Below are positions 1 through 10,563 of a stretch of DNA of 64,000 bases, in pieces. A model generated the notes under the pieces. That model was not told where the DNA came from, did not search any database, and saw nothing but the letters and a program-made list of their open reading frames with translations. The DNA comes from Rhizophagus irregularis (Eukaryota; Glomeromycota; Glomeromycetes; Glomerales; Glomeraceae), in NCBI RefSeq assembly GCF_026210795.1, contig NC_089445.1:2666001-2730000 (forward strand), in the 5' to 3' direction. The position numbers and the translations under genes are program-made. Positions within the stretch are counted from its first letter, which is position 1, and every line of letters begins with the position of its first letter.

Positions 1-1393
1 ACGTAAACGGTTCGTCAATACATCTTAAAAATGTAATCAAAAATAACAATATAAATAATAAAATTTTTATGATTGAAAAATTTCTGGATATAATATATTT
101 ACTATTATATGGCATAGGATTTCAAGTTACACAATTCAAATTATTTATGCGGAAACGTCAGAAAAAATTTACTTTAGATTTAATTATAAAATTATTAATA
201 TTGTTATGTATCTATATAATTAAAAGCAATCTCACTAAAAAAAAATTCGTCAACTCAAATTTATTAGTCAGAAATAATATTGAAAAAAACAATCTCAATA
301 AACAAAAAAAGTTCTCACTAAATCAAAAAAATTCTCACAAAAAAGATCTCACCAACATAGTTCTAATCTGATTATAGTCTTGACCCAAACCAAAAAAAGA
401 ACAATTTAAAAAAAATCCCCTAAAAAAAATCAAATAAAAATAAAAAAAAAAATTATTATTATAAAAATGGTTAGTCGTGGTAATACAATAACCAATCTTT
501 AAACTAATACATTTCCGGTTAATTAAAATTTAACTATTCTGATGGATTAAAAAAAAGTAAATACGACCGCAAGGATATCACATAACATAATTCAAATTAT
601 TTATTCGGGGTAATCTAAATATGGATTTTTTATTAAAATGAAAATACAATAAAATTATTCATTATATTACGTCACAAAATCTGGCCGGGAATGAAAGGAT
701 CTGTACAGAATTTCCTTTTTTGAAATCTCGCATAACTGTATTTTCTTTTCTCTCACTTCTTTTTTACTTTTTTTTGGACTATTATTTTAAAATACTTTTT
801 TTCTTTGAAAAAATTTTAAAATACCTTTCTCTCTTTTCTAGGGACTCTTGAGAGTATTATATTTTTTCTTTAGAAGCATTTCGTTTGTGGAGTTCTTAGC
901 ACTTTAACTTTTGTGTAATATTAGTTGTTTTTAATTTTTCTTATTATTAAATATTAATCTTTTTCAACATTTCTTTTTTTCTTTTATTTTTAAAGAAAAC
1001 TTAATTTAGAACGTTTTATTAGTTGTTTTATAAGTAGAATTTTGGTTTTTAGTATAATTGTAATTTACACAAAAGGAAATAATCGTTATAATAAACCTTT
1101 TTTAATTCGCAAAATTTAAATTTTATTGTATACTTAATTAAATATATTAATAGACTTTTTGATACCCTTAAATATATGGATCATTATTGGCATAAGTGGT
1201 TTTTTTACTAAATATTATTGTAGGATAAAGTGTCCATTAAAAAAAACGGGGGAAAAAAATGTGATCTATCATGGAATATTACTGTAAATACATAATTATC
1301 CCGATTAAGTTGTAAAATATTTATTTTATTGATATTTTAGAAAAAAGAATTAACAAGACAAAGAAATTACACGTCTTTTTAAAATATATTTAT
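1..1393. other. AT-rich intergenic, no gene seen
   Basis: Very AT-rich, with poly-A and poly-T runs. A roughly 100-codon open frame near 69-371 is Lys/Asn/Ile/Leu-rich in a way AT bias alone predicts, and it has no recognisable domain. A short motif around ACACAATTCAAATTATTTAT near 130-150 recurs in altered form near 590-605. Nothing else is supported. Confidence 0.5.
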
Positions 1394-3791
1394 TCATAGC
1401 AGTTTACCATTGAACCAATTAAAATAGATGTATTCCAGAGTTTTCGCGTATGGGTGAAGTTCTTCCTGGCGATGGTTAGAGGGAAATACTTTAGTCCACA
1501 AACGAATTGGTGCAAATACTAGATCCATCAAAGCTTGTGATTGTGGACAATCATCATAACATGAACATAAGACATTGTTGGCAATCACGGTGCCAGCACG
1601 TGTAAAGAAACTGATGTATCCGGTGTCTTTTTCCTAATTTTGAAAGGTAAATTGAAATTGAAAACATGAAAGTTGCATCGAAACAAAAAAGACTAATGAA
1701 ACAATCATACAATTATCAAATTATCGACAACAACAGGAATAAGTTCATTTGTTTCGTTCAAAACTAAAATCTTTGTCTCCCCAGGTATTGCATCTTGAGC
1801 ATATAAGACTGATAGATCCTCGCGGAAAATGCAATGTGTAGACGTTGTACGAATTTGGCCTAATCAAAAAATATAGTATTGCCATTAAGTTGTAAAAGAA
1901 ATTTAAAAATTTAATTCACAGTAACGAAATATAGAATACCTTTTCGTCCATCTGAACTTGTGAATTCAATTTTAATCATTGTTAGAAATTGATCATAATG
2001 ACCAAGGTGAGAAATCAAGTAAACTTCAGAAAATTCCAACTCTCCATTTCTGACATTACTGCAAATGCGATCGCCAACTTGAAGTTCTGCCATCTCTACG
2101 AATTTACCACTTTCAAGTTGTACCTTTGTATCAAGAGAAAAACAATCTGTTCTTTTTTTTTTTTTGAGTTCTTCAATTTCTTGTTGACTTAACGCGTTCT
2201 TTTTTTCAAATCTTCAATTTGTTTCGCAAAGTCTAAATTTGCTTTTTTTTCACGATCTTGTAATTCCTTCATTAATCTTGTAGTTTCATTATTTTCTCGA
2301 TTTTTAAGGTTCTTTTCTACTTCCTCAATTCTACTTCTATAGTCTTCTTCAGCTTGTTTTCGCTCTTCTCGTCTAGCTTCCTCATCTCGCTCACGTCTTC
2401 GTTCTTCTTCTTGAATCCTTTGATTTAGCATTGTTTCAGCTCTTTCCTGCTGCTCTTTGTGATCCTGTCGCATCATTTCAAGTGACTTCATATGTCGTTC
2501 TTCGGCTGCTTCTCGCTCTTTTCTTCTTAAATCTTCATCTTGTTCCCGTTGCATTCTATTCTCTGTTTGAATCGACTCAATCGATTTTCTAAACTGTTCA
2601 TCGGCATCTTCTTTTTCTTTTCTCCTTAATTTCTCTTCTTCCTCTTGCTTCGCCCTAAATTCCTTTCTAAGATCTTCAATCTTCTGGTTGTAGGCTTTTT
2701 CAGACTCTTTTTTTGCAGTTTCTTTTAGTTTCTCTTCGTATTCCTGCTTTATCTTTTTTTCCTCCTCTTCTCCTTGACGTCGAATTTCTTCTTGTTCTTT
2801 CCTAGACTTTTCAAGTTGATCAGTAGTATAAACACCTCTCATACCACTAATGAATGCCATGATCTCCCCTAATCGTGCTTTATGAACTGGATCGTCTGGT
2901 GGAAAATAATCAGAGTTCGGAGCGATACCCCAACGATTATCTATGTCCTGAATAAATGAACGAACAGGAGAATTCCAAGCTTGTCGCATAACGTTTCTAT
3001 CCCGAATCTGCGTTTTAGTTGCATGGGAAAATACAGCAATTATGTAATTGATTGCTTCTTCTCCAAGAAATCTCCTTATTCCCTCCAAAACATTTTTCTG
3101 TTCATCAGTAAACCGTCTTGCTTCTGTGAACCAATGATAAAGTTTAATTCGAAATGCAAATTTAAGGTACAAGATATATCTTATAATGCCATTACAAACC
3201 AAAAACAAAGAGGATAGCTTTAACTCCATAAGCACATTTCTTGACGGCATTGGCGATTTCTTTAAGCACATCATCTGTAACTTTTTGAGTGTCGAAGATT
3301 CCGGGTGTATCGACGATGTTATACTTAATACCATCGATTGACATAGCTGCTGTACCACATACTTGCGTGACAGATTCCTATTTCGTTATGTTTTTCTTCC
3401 TGAATTTCAAAATAATAAAATGTATTTCAAAATGAATGTAAACCATATACACCTACCATATCCGCTGAAACGTAGAAAGGTCCTTCATCATGCGGTTGCG
3501 TAAGCAGCAAGTTACCCAGAGTACTTTTTCCCGCACCTATTAGTTAACCATTTAATTAATATGGAAAAGAATAAAGCGCAAAAAAAAGAAAGAATTAATC
3601 AGAACACTTTCCTGTTTTTCCTACTAAGAGAATAACCGGATTGCCAACATCCATTCGAACACCTTCAGTAAATCTGATGTTGCTTTGTTCTTCCCCATTA
3701 TCAAAAGTTCTAAATATTATTAAAAAAATTTAAAAAGAAAGTTTATAATAAAAATAATTATTTTATAATATTTATTACTAAACTGGCTCAT
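1394..3791 (-). CDS. GIN1-like: AIG1-like GTPase / coiled coil / Hedgehog-type Hint fusion, copy A (GIN1-like, probably broken)
   Basis: Seven coding exons can be placed by comparison with the plus-strand paralogue: 3784-3791, 3612-3709, 3457-3536, 3200-3377, 1940-3123, 1711-1859 and 1394-1633. The first exon is only ATGAGCCA. The product begins with a P-loop (GKTGAGKS) and a G3 motif (DTPG) of an AIG1/GIMAP-type GTPase. A long Glu/Arg/Lys/Gln coiled coil follows. It ends with a Hint/Hog domain: catalytic Cys in DCFSLDT (codon 2142-2144), TSTH box, and VLCSCY block. Two lesions are visible. The donor after the P-loop exon reads GA instead of GT (3610-3611). The coiled-coil frame stops at about 2189 while the Hint frame is one base off, which fits a lost base in the A7 run at 2200-2206; exon 5 is 1184 nt where 1185 would keep frame. 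It could be a pseudogene, or assembly error could explain the homopolymer lesion. Family assignment is firm; functionality is doubtful. In metazoan Hedgehog the Hint domain cleaves itself and esterifies cholesterol; that chemistry is only inferred here. Confidence 0.75.
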
Positions 3792-4509
3792 TTTGATAGA
3801 AAATTTTTTTTTTTTTTCCACAATATTCAGACGTAGCCTATTTATAAATCCATCTGATCAAATCTTATATGTATGAATTTTATTTTAAAAAGAGAATAAC
3901 GAAAAAATGATGCAGATCATATCATAATCTCCAATATTGGAATAATAAGAATCAAAAATAAAAATTAAATGTTTTTAGATAAGGAACAAAGTTTAGTGAA
4001 TGATATATTATTGGAAGATTAATCGATAAGGTTTTAAACGTGCTAGGTTGACTTTTATGATTTTTCTTTTCTTTTTTTAAGTTTAAAATGATTTTTAGCT
4101 ATGATTATCGAAAAAGATTTTGTAATCCACTAATCCGATATGGTAAAAATTGGGTTCGATTTTTATTGATAAGGAAACTTTCACTATTGATCCAATCTGT
4201 CTATAGCAGTGATGTGCTCTTGGAATATTGGAAGCACTATTGGAAGCACCTTTGGAAAGATTGGAAAGATTGGAAGCATAATTTTCTAATAAATCCATGC
4301 TTCTAACCAAATTTTTATGTTATTGGAAGTACAAACGTTTGCCATTACTATGCAATGAGTCATATCTGTTTTGTGATCATAATTATACAGATATTTAATA
4401 TTCAACCAATAAATTTCATAAATTTTTTTCATCGTTCTTTAAATAGGTAACATCTTGGATACTCTTTCAATGAGTTTCAAAGAAAAAAAAGTATTTTCTT
4501 GATATCAAT
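3792..4509. promoter_or_regulatory. Spacer between the divergent GIN1-like genes
   Basis: This spacer separates the two start codons of the head-to-head pair and must hold both 5' regions. The half next to copy A (to about 4200) is repeated in the same orientation at about 7400-7690, downstream of copy B, so it travelled with a duplicated gene. A TTGGAAGA/TTGGAAAGA-type short repeat lies at about 4235-4275. Open frames of about 70 codons on both strands at 4088-4310 overlap this low-complexity stretch and are not convincing. No clear TATA box was identified. Confidence 0.4.
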
Positions 4510-6886
4510 ATGAGCCAGTTAAGTATATTTATGAAATAAATCGATAAAAAAATTTTCTTTTAATACTTTTTTTCAACATTTAGAACCATTAACGATGTTT
4601 CCTATCCGGTTATTTTGTTAGTAGGAAAAACAGGTATAATGTTTGGTTAATATTTTTTTTTTCCTCCTTCACTCTTAATTATGAAAATTTTAGGAGCGGG
4701 AAAAAGTACTCTGGGTAACATGCTCCTTAAGCAACCACACGATGATGGGCATTTCCAAGTTTCAGCGGATATGGCAAGTGGTTTATATTTCATATTCATT
4801 TGAAATTTATCTCATTATTTTAAGAAGGTAATTGATAAATTTATAGGAGTCTGTCACGCAAGAATGTTCCACAGCTATAATTTCAATCGATGGTATAACG
4901 TATAATATTATCGATACACCTGGGATTTTTGATACTCAGCTAGTCACGGACAAGATACTTGAAGAAATCGCTAAAACCATTAAGAAATGCAAATATGGGA
5001 TCAAGGCTATCCTTTTTGTTTTTGGTTTGTAATAATTATTGGAATTTATAATTTATACTCGTAATTAATTTGAATGGTTTAATAGAAGCAAAACGGTTTA
5101 GTGCTGAACAAAGAGGTGTTTTGGAAGGAATAAGAAACTTTTTTGGAGAAGGCGCAACGAATTATATAATTGCTATATTTTCTCATGCAACCAAAGCACA
5201 GATTTATGATAGAGATATAATGCGAAAAGCGTGGAATAAACCTGTTTGTTCCTTTATTGAGGATATAGAAAATCGTTGGGGTATCTCTCCAAACTCTGAT
5301 TATTTTCCACCAGATGATCCAACTCATCAGGCACGATTAGGTGAAATAAAGGCATTCATTAGCAGTATGCGGGGAGTTTATACCACTGAACAACTTGAAG
5401 AGTCTCTACAAGAACAAGAGGAAGCTCGTCGTCAAAAAGAAGAAGAGGAAGAAAGAAAAAAACAGGAACACGAAGAGAAATTAAAAGAGATTGCAAGAAA
5501 AGAAGCCGAAGAGGCCCACAAACGTAAGGTTGAGCAAATAGAACGAGAGCGAAAGGCAAAACAAGAGTATGAAGAAAATTTAAAGAGGAAACAACAACAA
5601 GAAGCTGAAGAAAAGCATAGGCAAATGGTTGAGAAAATGAAACAAGAGGAAAGAGAAAGAAAGATACAAGAAGAAAATTTAAGGAAGAAACAACAACAAG
5701 AAGAAGAAGAACGATATAGACGAAAGCTTGAGCAAATGCGACAAGAGAAAGAACGAGAAGAGGAATTGAGAAGACAACGAGAGCGAGAATGGGAATTAAA
5801 AAGACAACGAGAGAAAGAAGAAGAATTAAGAAGACAACGAGCAAGAGAAGAGGAACTAAAAAAACAACGAGAACGGGAAGAGAATTTAAGGAGGGAACGA
5901 GAAAAACAAGAGCAACAAAGACTTCAAGAAATGTATAGAAGGCAACGTGAAGAAGCAGAACGAGAACGTGTGAGAATGATGGAAGAATTACAAAGAGAAC
6001 AGGAGAGACAACGAAGACTCCAAGAGGAGAGGAGACGCGAAGAGGAGAGGAGACATCATCATCATGATGGATGTTTTTCTCTTGATACAAAGGTGCAACT
6101 TTCTAGTGGTAAATTCATAGAAATGGCGAAACTTCAAGTTGGCGATTGCATTTGCAGTAATGTTAAAAATGGGGAGAAGGAATTTTCTGAAGTTTATCTG
6201 ATTTCTCACCTTGGCCATTTTGATCATTCTCTATCAATGACGAAGATTGAATTCACAAGATCAGATGGACAAAAAGGTATTTTATATTCCATTACTTTAA
6301 ATTAAATTTTTTTTTTATTTTTAAATTACAACTTAATGATAATATTACGATTTTTAACAAGGCCAAATTCGCACAACACCATCGCATTGCATTTTCCACG
6401 AGGATCTGTCGATTTTGTATGCTAAAGATGTGGTACCTGGTGTAACAAAAATCTTAGTTTTGAACGAAACAAATGAGCTTGTTCCTGTTGTAGTCGATAA
6501 TTTGATAACTGTATGATTGTTCCACTGATCTCTTATGTTTAATGCGTCTTTTGTGTTCTTAATTTCAGTTTATATTTCAAAATTAGGAAGGAGACACCGG
6601 TTACATCAGTTTCTACACACGTGCTGGCACCGTGATTGCCAATAACGTCTTGTGTTCATGTTATGATGATTGTCCACAATCACAAACTTTGATGGATCTA
6701 GTATTTGCACCAATTCGTTTGTGGACAAAAGTATTTCCCTCTAACCATCGCCAGAAAGACCTTCATCCGTACGTAAAAATTCTGGAGATCGCCTATCATG
6801 ATTGGCGTAATGCATCGAAAATTAGCAATTATCCAATTGTAATTTTATTTATAATAATAATTATTTTGTTTTTTACATTTTTTTAA
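4510..6886 (+). CDS. GIN1-like: AIG1-like GTPase / coiled coil / Hedgehog-type Hint fusion, copy B (GIN1-like, intact)
   Basis: Seven exons (4510-4517, 4584-4633, 4694-4773, 4847-5024, 5086-6276, 6362-6510, 6587-6886) join in frame to 651 residues. The start is supported because the same 8-nt exon, ATGAGCCA, occurs in the divergent paralogue. The P-loop GKTGAGKS is at 17-24 and the G3 DTPG at 69-72. The position usually holding the G4 Asp reads HATKAQ, so guanine specificity may differ. A charged coiled coil runs about 225-430. A Hint/Hog domain starts at Cys435 in DGCFSLDT, preceded by four His. It has TPSH at 508-511 and VLCSCY at 573-578, matching the Hedgehog autoprocessing Cys, TxxH and SCY blocks. 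The last ~20 residues are strongly hydrophobic, like a tail anchor. The intron after 4773 starts with GCAAGT (a GC-AG intron). Self-cleavage at Gly434/Cys435 is an inference. The architecture resembles GmGIN1 as I remember it; the cellular role is unknown. Confidence 0.88.
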
Positions 6887-7282
6887 CATTAATCAGTGCT
6901 TCGATAGCCTATATATATGTTAGAAGATAAATAAAGAAATATTTATCGTAATTTCATTTACATATCAGTATATAACTATTATTATATCATTTACTATGTA
7001 ATCCGAACATCAATTTTAATATCTCAATTCTACTTTATGTTCTTCGGTGTCATGATATGAAAATTTATAAAAATTATTCCAGGACCACATCTTCAATTTG
7101 TACAACACATAATTTGATTTAGATAAAAAAATTACGGTAGTTAAGATATTAGTTAGGATGAGATTTCTTCTGTCTTAGAAAAACACATATTTATCTGTCG
7201 GTATTCTCTCAAAGTAAAGTAAGCCATTCATCGTAAGATTTTTGGAATAATTTATTTCATGAAATCAAGTATATTATTTGCT

Positions 7283-7690
7283 AATCTTCTCCACCATCAA
7301 AAGTTCTAAATATTATTAAAAAAATCAAAAAGAAAGTTTATAAATTATAATATTTCATAAAATTTATTACTCAATTAGCTCATTTTGATAAAAATGAATT
7401 TTTTTTTATATTCAGACGTAACTTATTTTATGAGTATTTTGATCAAATCTTCATATGCATGAATTTTATTTTTCCCACGATAAAGAATTAAGTTTAGTGA
7501 ATTATATATTCTTGGATGATTTCAATGAAGTTTTAAACGTGCTAGTTTGACTTTTATGTGATTTTTCTTTTTTTTTTGTTTATGATTTTTAATTATGAGG
7601 CTATAAAGGATTTTGACATCCGTTAATCCGATATGGTTCAGGTTCTATTTATAGGAAACAATGGTCATAAAGTTAACCACACATGTCAAA
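7283..7690 (-). pseudogene. 5' remnant of a third GIN1-like gene with its upstream region
   Basis: This block is clearly similar to about 3690-4200, which holds the 5' part of copy A. Read on the minus strand it contains ATGAGCTA at 7383 downward, matching the 8-nt first coding exon ATGAGCCA of the other two genes. It then has an intron and the acceptor plus exon start TTTAG/AACTTTTGATGG. Similarity ends about 20 nt into that exon, so the GTPase, coiled coil and Hint parts are missing. The first-exon donor is also lost (CAGTTT became TAATTG). It is a truncated duplicate, not a gene. Confidence 0.65.
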
Positions 7691-8700
7691 TTTTTTTGTG
7701 CCATCATATCCTGGAATGCATTAGATAATCTGTTAATTTGACAATCATATTTTAAGCATTTTTATAGATTAGTTCGGATTAGATTGTGCATTTAATTTAA
7801 CCATAAATCCAATTTGGATGAAAAAGTCTCGGATAATTTAATATATACTGTACGTTTAGTCGTTTAGTATAGCAAAGCTAACGTTTTTTTTAGATTTTTT
7901 TTTTTTGATTGAAAAGGAAATAACTTACCATTTTTGATTTACTTTTTTCTCTTTTCGTAAAAAACATTTTTTTTTCGTTGAAGAAAAATCAAAGAAAAAA
8001 AAAATATATATATATATAAAATTAAAAAGTTCCATTTTTGATCTACTTTTTCTCTTTTTTTAAAAAAAGGAAAAATCAAAAAGAAAATTTATAAAAATAA
8101 AAAAGGAATAAACTTTCTATTTTTGATTTACCTTTCCTCTTTCCTCTTTTCGTAATTTATTATTTATTTATTTATCTTTATATCCAAAATTTTTATCAAA
8201 AAATCCATAAAAAATTTAAAAAAAGGAAAAATGACTTTATTATTTATAAATTCTTTCATATTATATTGTACCTTTATTAATAATAAAATTACAAAAAAAA
8301 ATATTGGTTAATAATATTATTAAGCTAAAAGCAAGTATAACAGATATCTCAATTTCAAATACAATCTTTTTTTAGCAATTATTTATATAATCAAATCATA
8401 AAAAATAGATAAATAGAAGATAAAAAAATTTTTTTGATTTTATCTTAAAAATTAAAAAAAAACATTTCACATATAGGATCTCAATATTTAATATAAATAA
8501 ATAAATACAGACATGTCTTACGAACAGTCTATTGAATTTTCCAAATAAATGCACCAACAGGGGTTGTGGCAAAAAACATTCGGTGAAATTGAACGCAGTT
8601 ACCGTAATTGTATAAAAAATGAGTAACTGTAACTACTAACTATTATAAAAATTATAATCCCTGCACTAGAGAGCTTTAATCGAAATGAAATAAAATACCT

Positions 8701-8802
8701 GTTATTTCATGGATATCTAATAAAATCTCTATATACACCGCCCTTCGGGGTCTCAAGGCATTGGTGAATATTTTAGTTATTCATTAATATCCATGGAATA
8801 AC
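8701..8802. repeat. Fold-back inverted repeat
   Basis: GTTATTTCATGGATAT at 8701-8716 pairs with ATATCCATGGAATAAC at 8787-8802, 15 of 16 positions. The loop contains a GC-richer segment (CCGCCCTTCGGGG). It could be a miniature inverted-repeat element or a structured transcript. No target-site duplication was identified. Confidence 0.5.
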
Positions 8803-9039
8803 AAGTATGTATGACGTACTATATACCGAATGGCATCGGTGTATACATAAATTCAAACAAAATGTGGATTTATACCTTGATAAAACTGTTTAGGAAATGG
8901 AAGTTCAATTTAGTACATACTGTTGAATAACGTGAAATTTCCATTAATGGGTTATAAATATGATATGTTTTCCTATCATTATTTACCTTTAACTGAAAAT
9001 AGCAAAAGGGCGTAACTAATTTATTTCATAATTCATTAT

Positions 9040-9166
9040 GTCACGTATCAAGTACCCAATCAATATGAACGGTCATCAATTGCTTGTTCTCAAATTATTC
9101 TATGATGCGTTGTTTAATGGATCGGGTTACTTGAATTGAAATATTAAAGAGATAGGATTACGTGAC
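9040..9166. repeat. Imperfect fold-back repeat
   Basis: GTCACGTA at 9040-9047 is the exact inverse of TACGTGAC at 9159-9166. The adjacent TCAAGTACCCAATC pairs with GATCGGGTTACTTGA at 9120-9134 with one bulge and one mismatch. The nested arrangement suggests a decayed inverted-repeat element. Confidence 0.4.
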
Positions 9167-10039
9167 GTAGAGTTTGTATTTTTTTTGTTGTATAGTAAGT
9201 CAACTTCATATTATAAGCACTTTTGACATCCAAAGCTTCCTTGCATATACTTATTGTAAGTTTAGTAAGTAACTTGAGAAAGAAGTAACGTTAATGATGA
9301 TTTTTTTTAAAAGTTTGATTTTGGTTATTTTTGATTTTTATTAAAATGTAGGACGTGGACTCGCGTTCTAATCAAATAATGATTGATTCTGACCACGTGA
9401 TTAAAAGCGCTGGTGTAAAAACTCGTGATTCCTGCCAGTACTTCTTAATGTCCGGCGAACTTTTGACTCGCACTCTGACTCTCAAATCAAAAAAAAAATC
9501 CTAATTGTTATTACATACTTACATTAAATTTGATCGCTATTAATTAAAGACGGATATAAATATTAACATCAATGGTTACTCTTTTTAGAGAAATAAAATT
9601 TGATCTCATTCGTACAAAAATTTATCCAAAAATAATAGAATCTGACCAATTGATCCAATTGATGTAATAATAGTTTGTAAAGTTCTATTATTGTAAATTT
9701 TTTATTTTATTTACTCCAATTCATCTTTGTAAACTTAAGGAATGATAAATAATATGTCGAAGAAATTCGAGGTTTTTTTTTTTATAATATGCGCATGCAA
9801 TTCCTGATTCTATATCCGATATATAGAAATCCTTTTTTTTTGTGTACCATATCATGTAATTGAAATATAACTGATTGGCTAATTATTTATTTATTACAAA
9901 TTTTTTAACGTTACTTAAATAATTACAAATTTATAATTTACGGAGATACAAACAACTTCAAAGTATCAAAATCTTTATTTATTGTTATATAAAAGAATCA
10001 TAAAAGTAATATTAATATTAGCAAAATTACAATTCAATA

Positions 10040-10210
10040 ATAAGGAACACTGCGAAAATACTGATAAAGAAAGTACTGCAAAAAATGAAGTCACAAGAAA
10101 ATATCGGGAAAATAATATACGAAAATAATGAAAAAAGTATCGCGAAAGTTAGTGAAGAAAAATACTGCGAAAATAATGAAGAAAGTTCCACAAAAATAAT
10201 GACCATGAAA
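10040..10210. repeat. Degenerate tandem repeat (unit about 25-30 bp)
   Basis: Phrases such as TACTGCGAAAATAATGAAGA recur with changes (AATACTGATAAAGAAAGTACTGC, AATAATGAAAAAAGTATCGCG, AATACTGCGAAAATAATG). The unit is diverged and no coding frame is kept. Confidence 0.4.
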
Positions 10211-10421
10211 TAATAAAAGCAACGAGAAAAAACTAGCGTTAGTGTTATTATTTCAAAACAAAATAAAACAAAAAAACATACTGTATAAGAAAAAAAAATA
10301 CTTTGACAAGTTTTAATTTTAGCAAATACCCCATATAGTACATATAGCTTATTAAAAAATTATAACTTAGTTTTTTTAAAGAAAAGAAAAATTAAACAAA
10401 ATAATAAATATTATTTAACTA

Positions 10422-10505
10422 CTAACTTCCACGTTGTGGTATTGCAACCATTAGGGCAGAAATGGTGATGAACACTAAAATTGTAAAGAAAGCTTTGAAC
10501 TTCAT
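10422..10505 (-). CDS. Candidate 27-residue secreted micropeptide
   Basis: On the minus strand an ATG at 10505 opens 27 codons ending in tandem stop codons (TAG TAG). The start MKFKAFF gives a positive n-region. A hydrophobic core (TILVFITISALMV) follows, then a small-residue site (MVA) before a short tail IPQRGS. This is a textbook signal-peptide shape with almost nothing after it. A TATATAA box sits about 55 bp upstream of the ATG. The tail could instead be the end of a first exon, since GTTAGT at the end of the frame resembles a splice donor. If so, the mature protein would be longer, but I could not find a convincing second exon. No family is recognised. AT-rich DNA can produce hydrophobic frames by chance, so this stays a candidate. 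Confidence 0.4.
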   Translation of the reverse strand: MKFKAFFTILVFITISALMVAIPQRGS

Positions 10506-10556
10506 TTTTTCAATTATTTTTTAAAAAGTTTTTAGATGTTATATTTCAATTTATTC

Positions 10557-10563
10557 TTATATA
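10557..10563 (-). promoter_or_regulatory. TATA-box-like TATATAA upstream of the micropeptide frame
   Basis: TATATAA on the minus strand lies 52-58 bp upstream of the ATG at 10505, a plausible distance for a TATA box with a short leader. TATA-like strings are common in DNA this AT-rich. Confidence 0.3.

Larger units (their letters stand above)
6887..10421. other. Intergenic with gene remnant, fold-back repeats and low complexity
   Basis: This stretch holds a remnant of a third GIN1-like gene (7283-7690), homopolymer-rich DNA (7890-8480), two fold-back repeats (8701-8802 and 9040-9166), a short GC-richer patch at 9345-9480 and a degenerate tandem repeat at about 10040-10210. No other protein-coding exon was recognised on either strand. 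Confidence 0.45.

Noticed and set aside
69-371. 100-codon open frame
   Set aside because: Made of AT-driven Lys/Asn/Ile/Leu codons with repeated CAAAAAAATTCTCAC wording; no domain or promoter.
2189-3358. A single 389-residue minus-strand protein
   Set aside because: The first ~75 residues read the GTPase exon in the wrong frame and run through an intron; the true exon starts at 3123 and the DTPG exon is in another frame.
4088-4310. Frames of about 70 codons on both strands
   Set aside because: Overlap a TTGGAAGA low-complexity stretch; upstream exon of copy A is better explained by the conserved ATGAGCCA at 3784-3791.
5359-6090. 243-codon minus-strand frame of Val/Leu/Phe
   Set aside because: Antisense shadow of the Glu/Arg/Lys-rich coiled coil of copy B.
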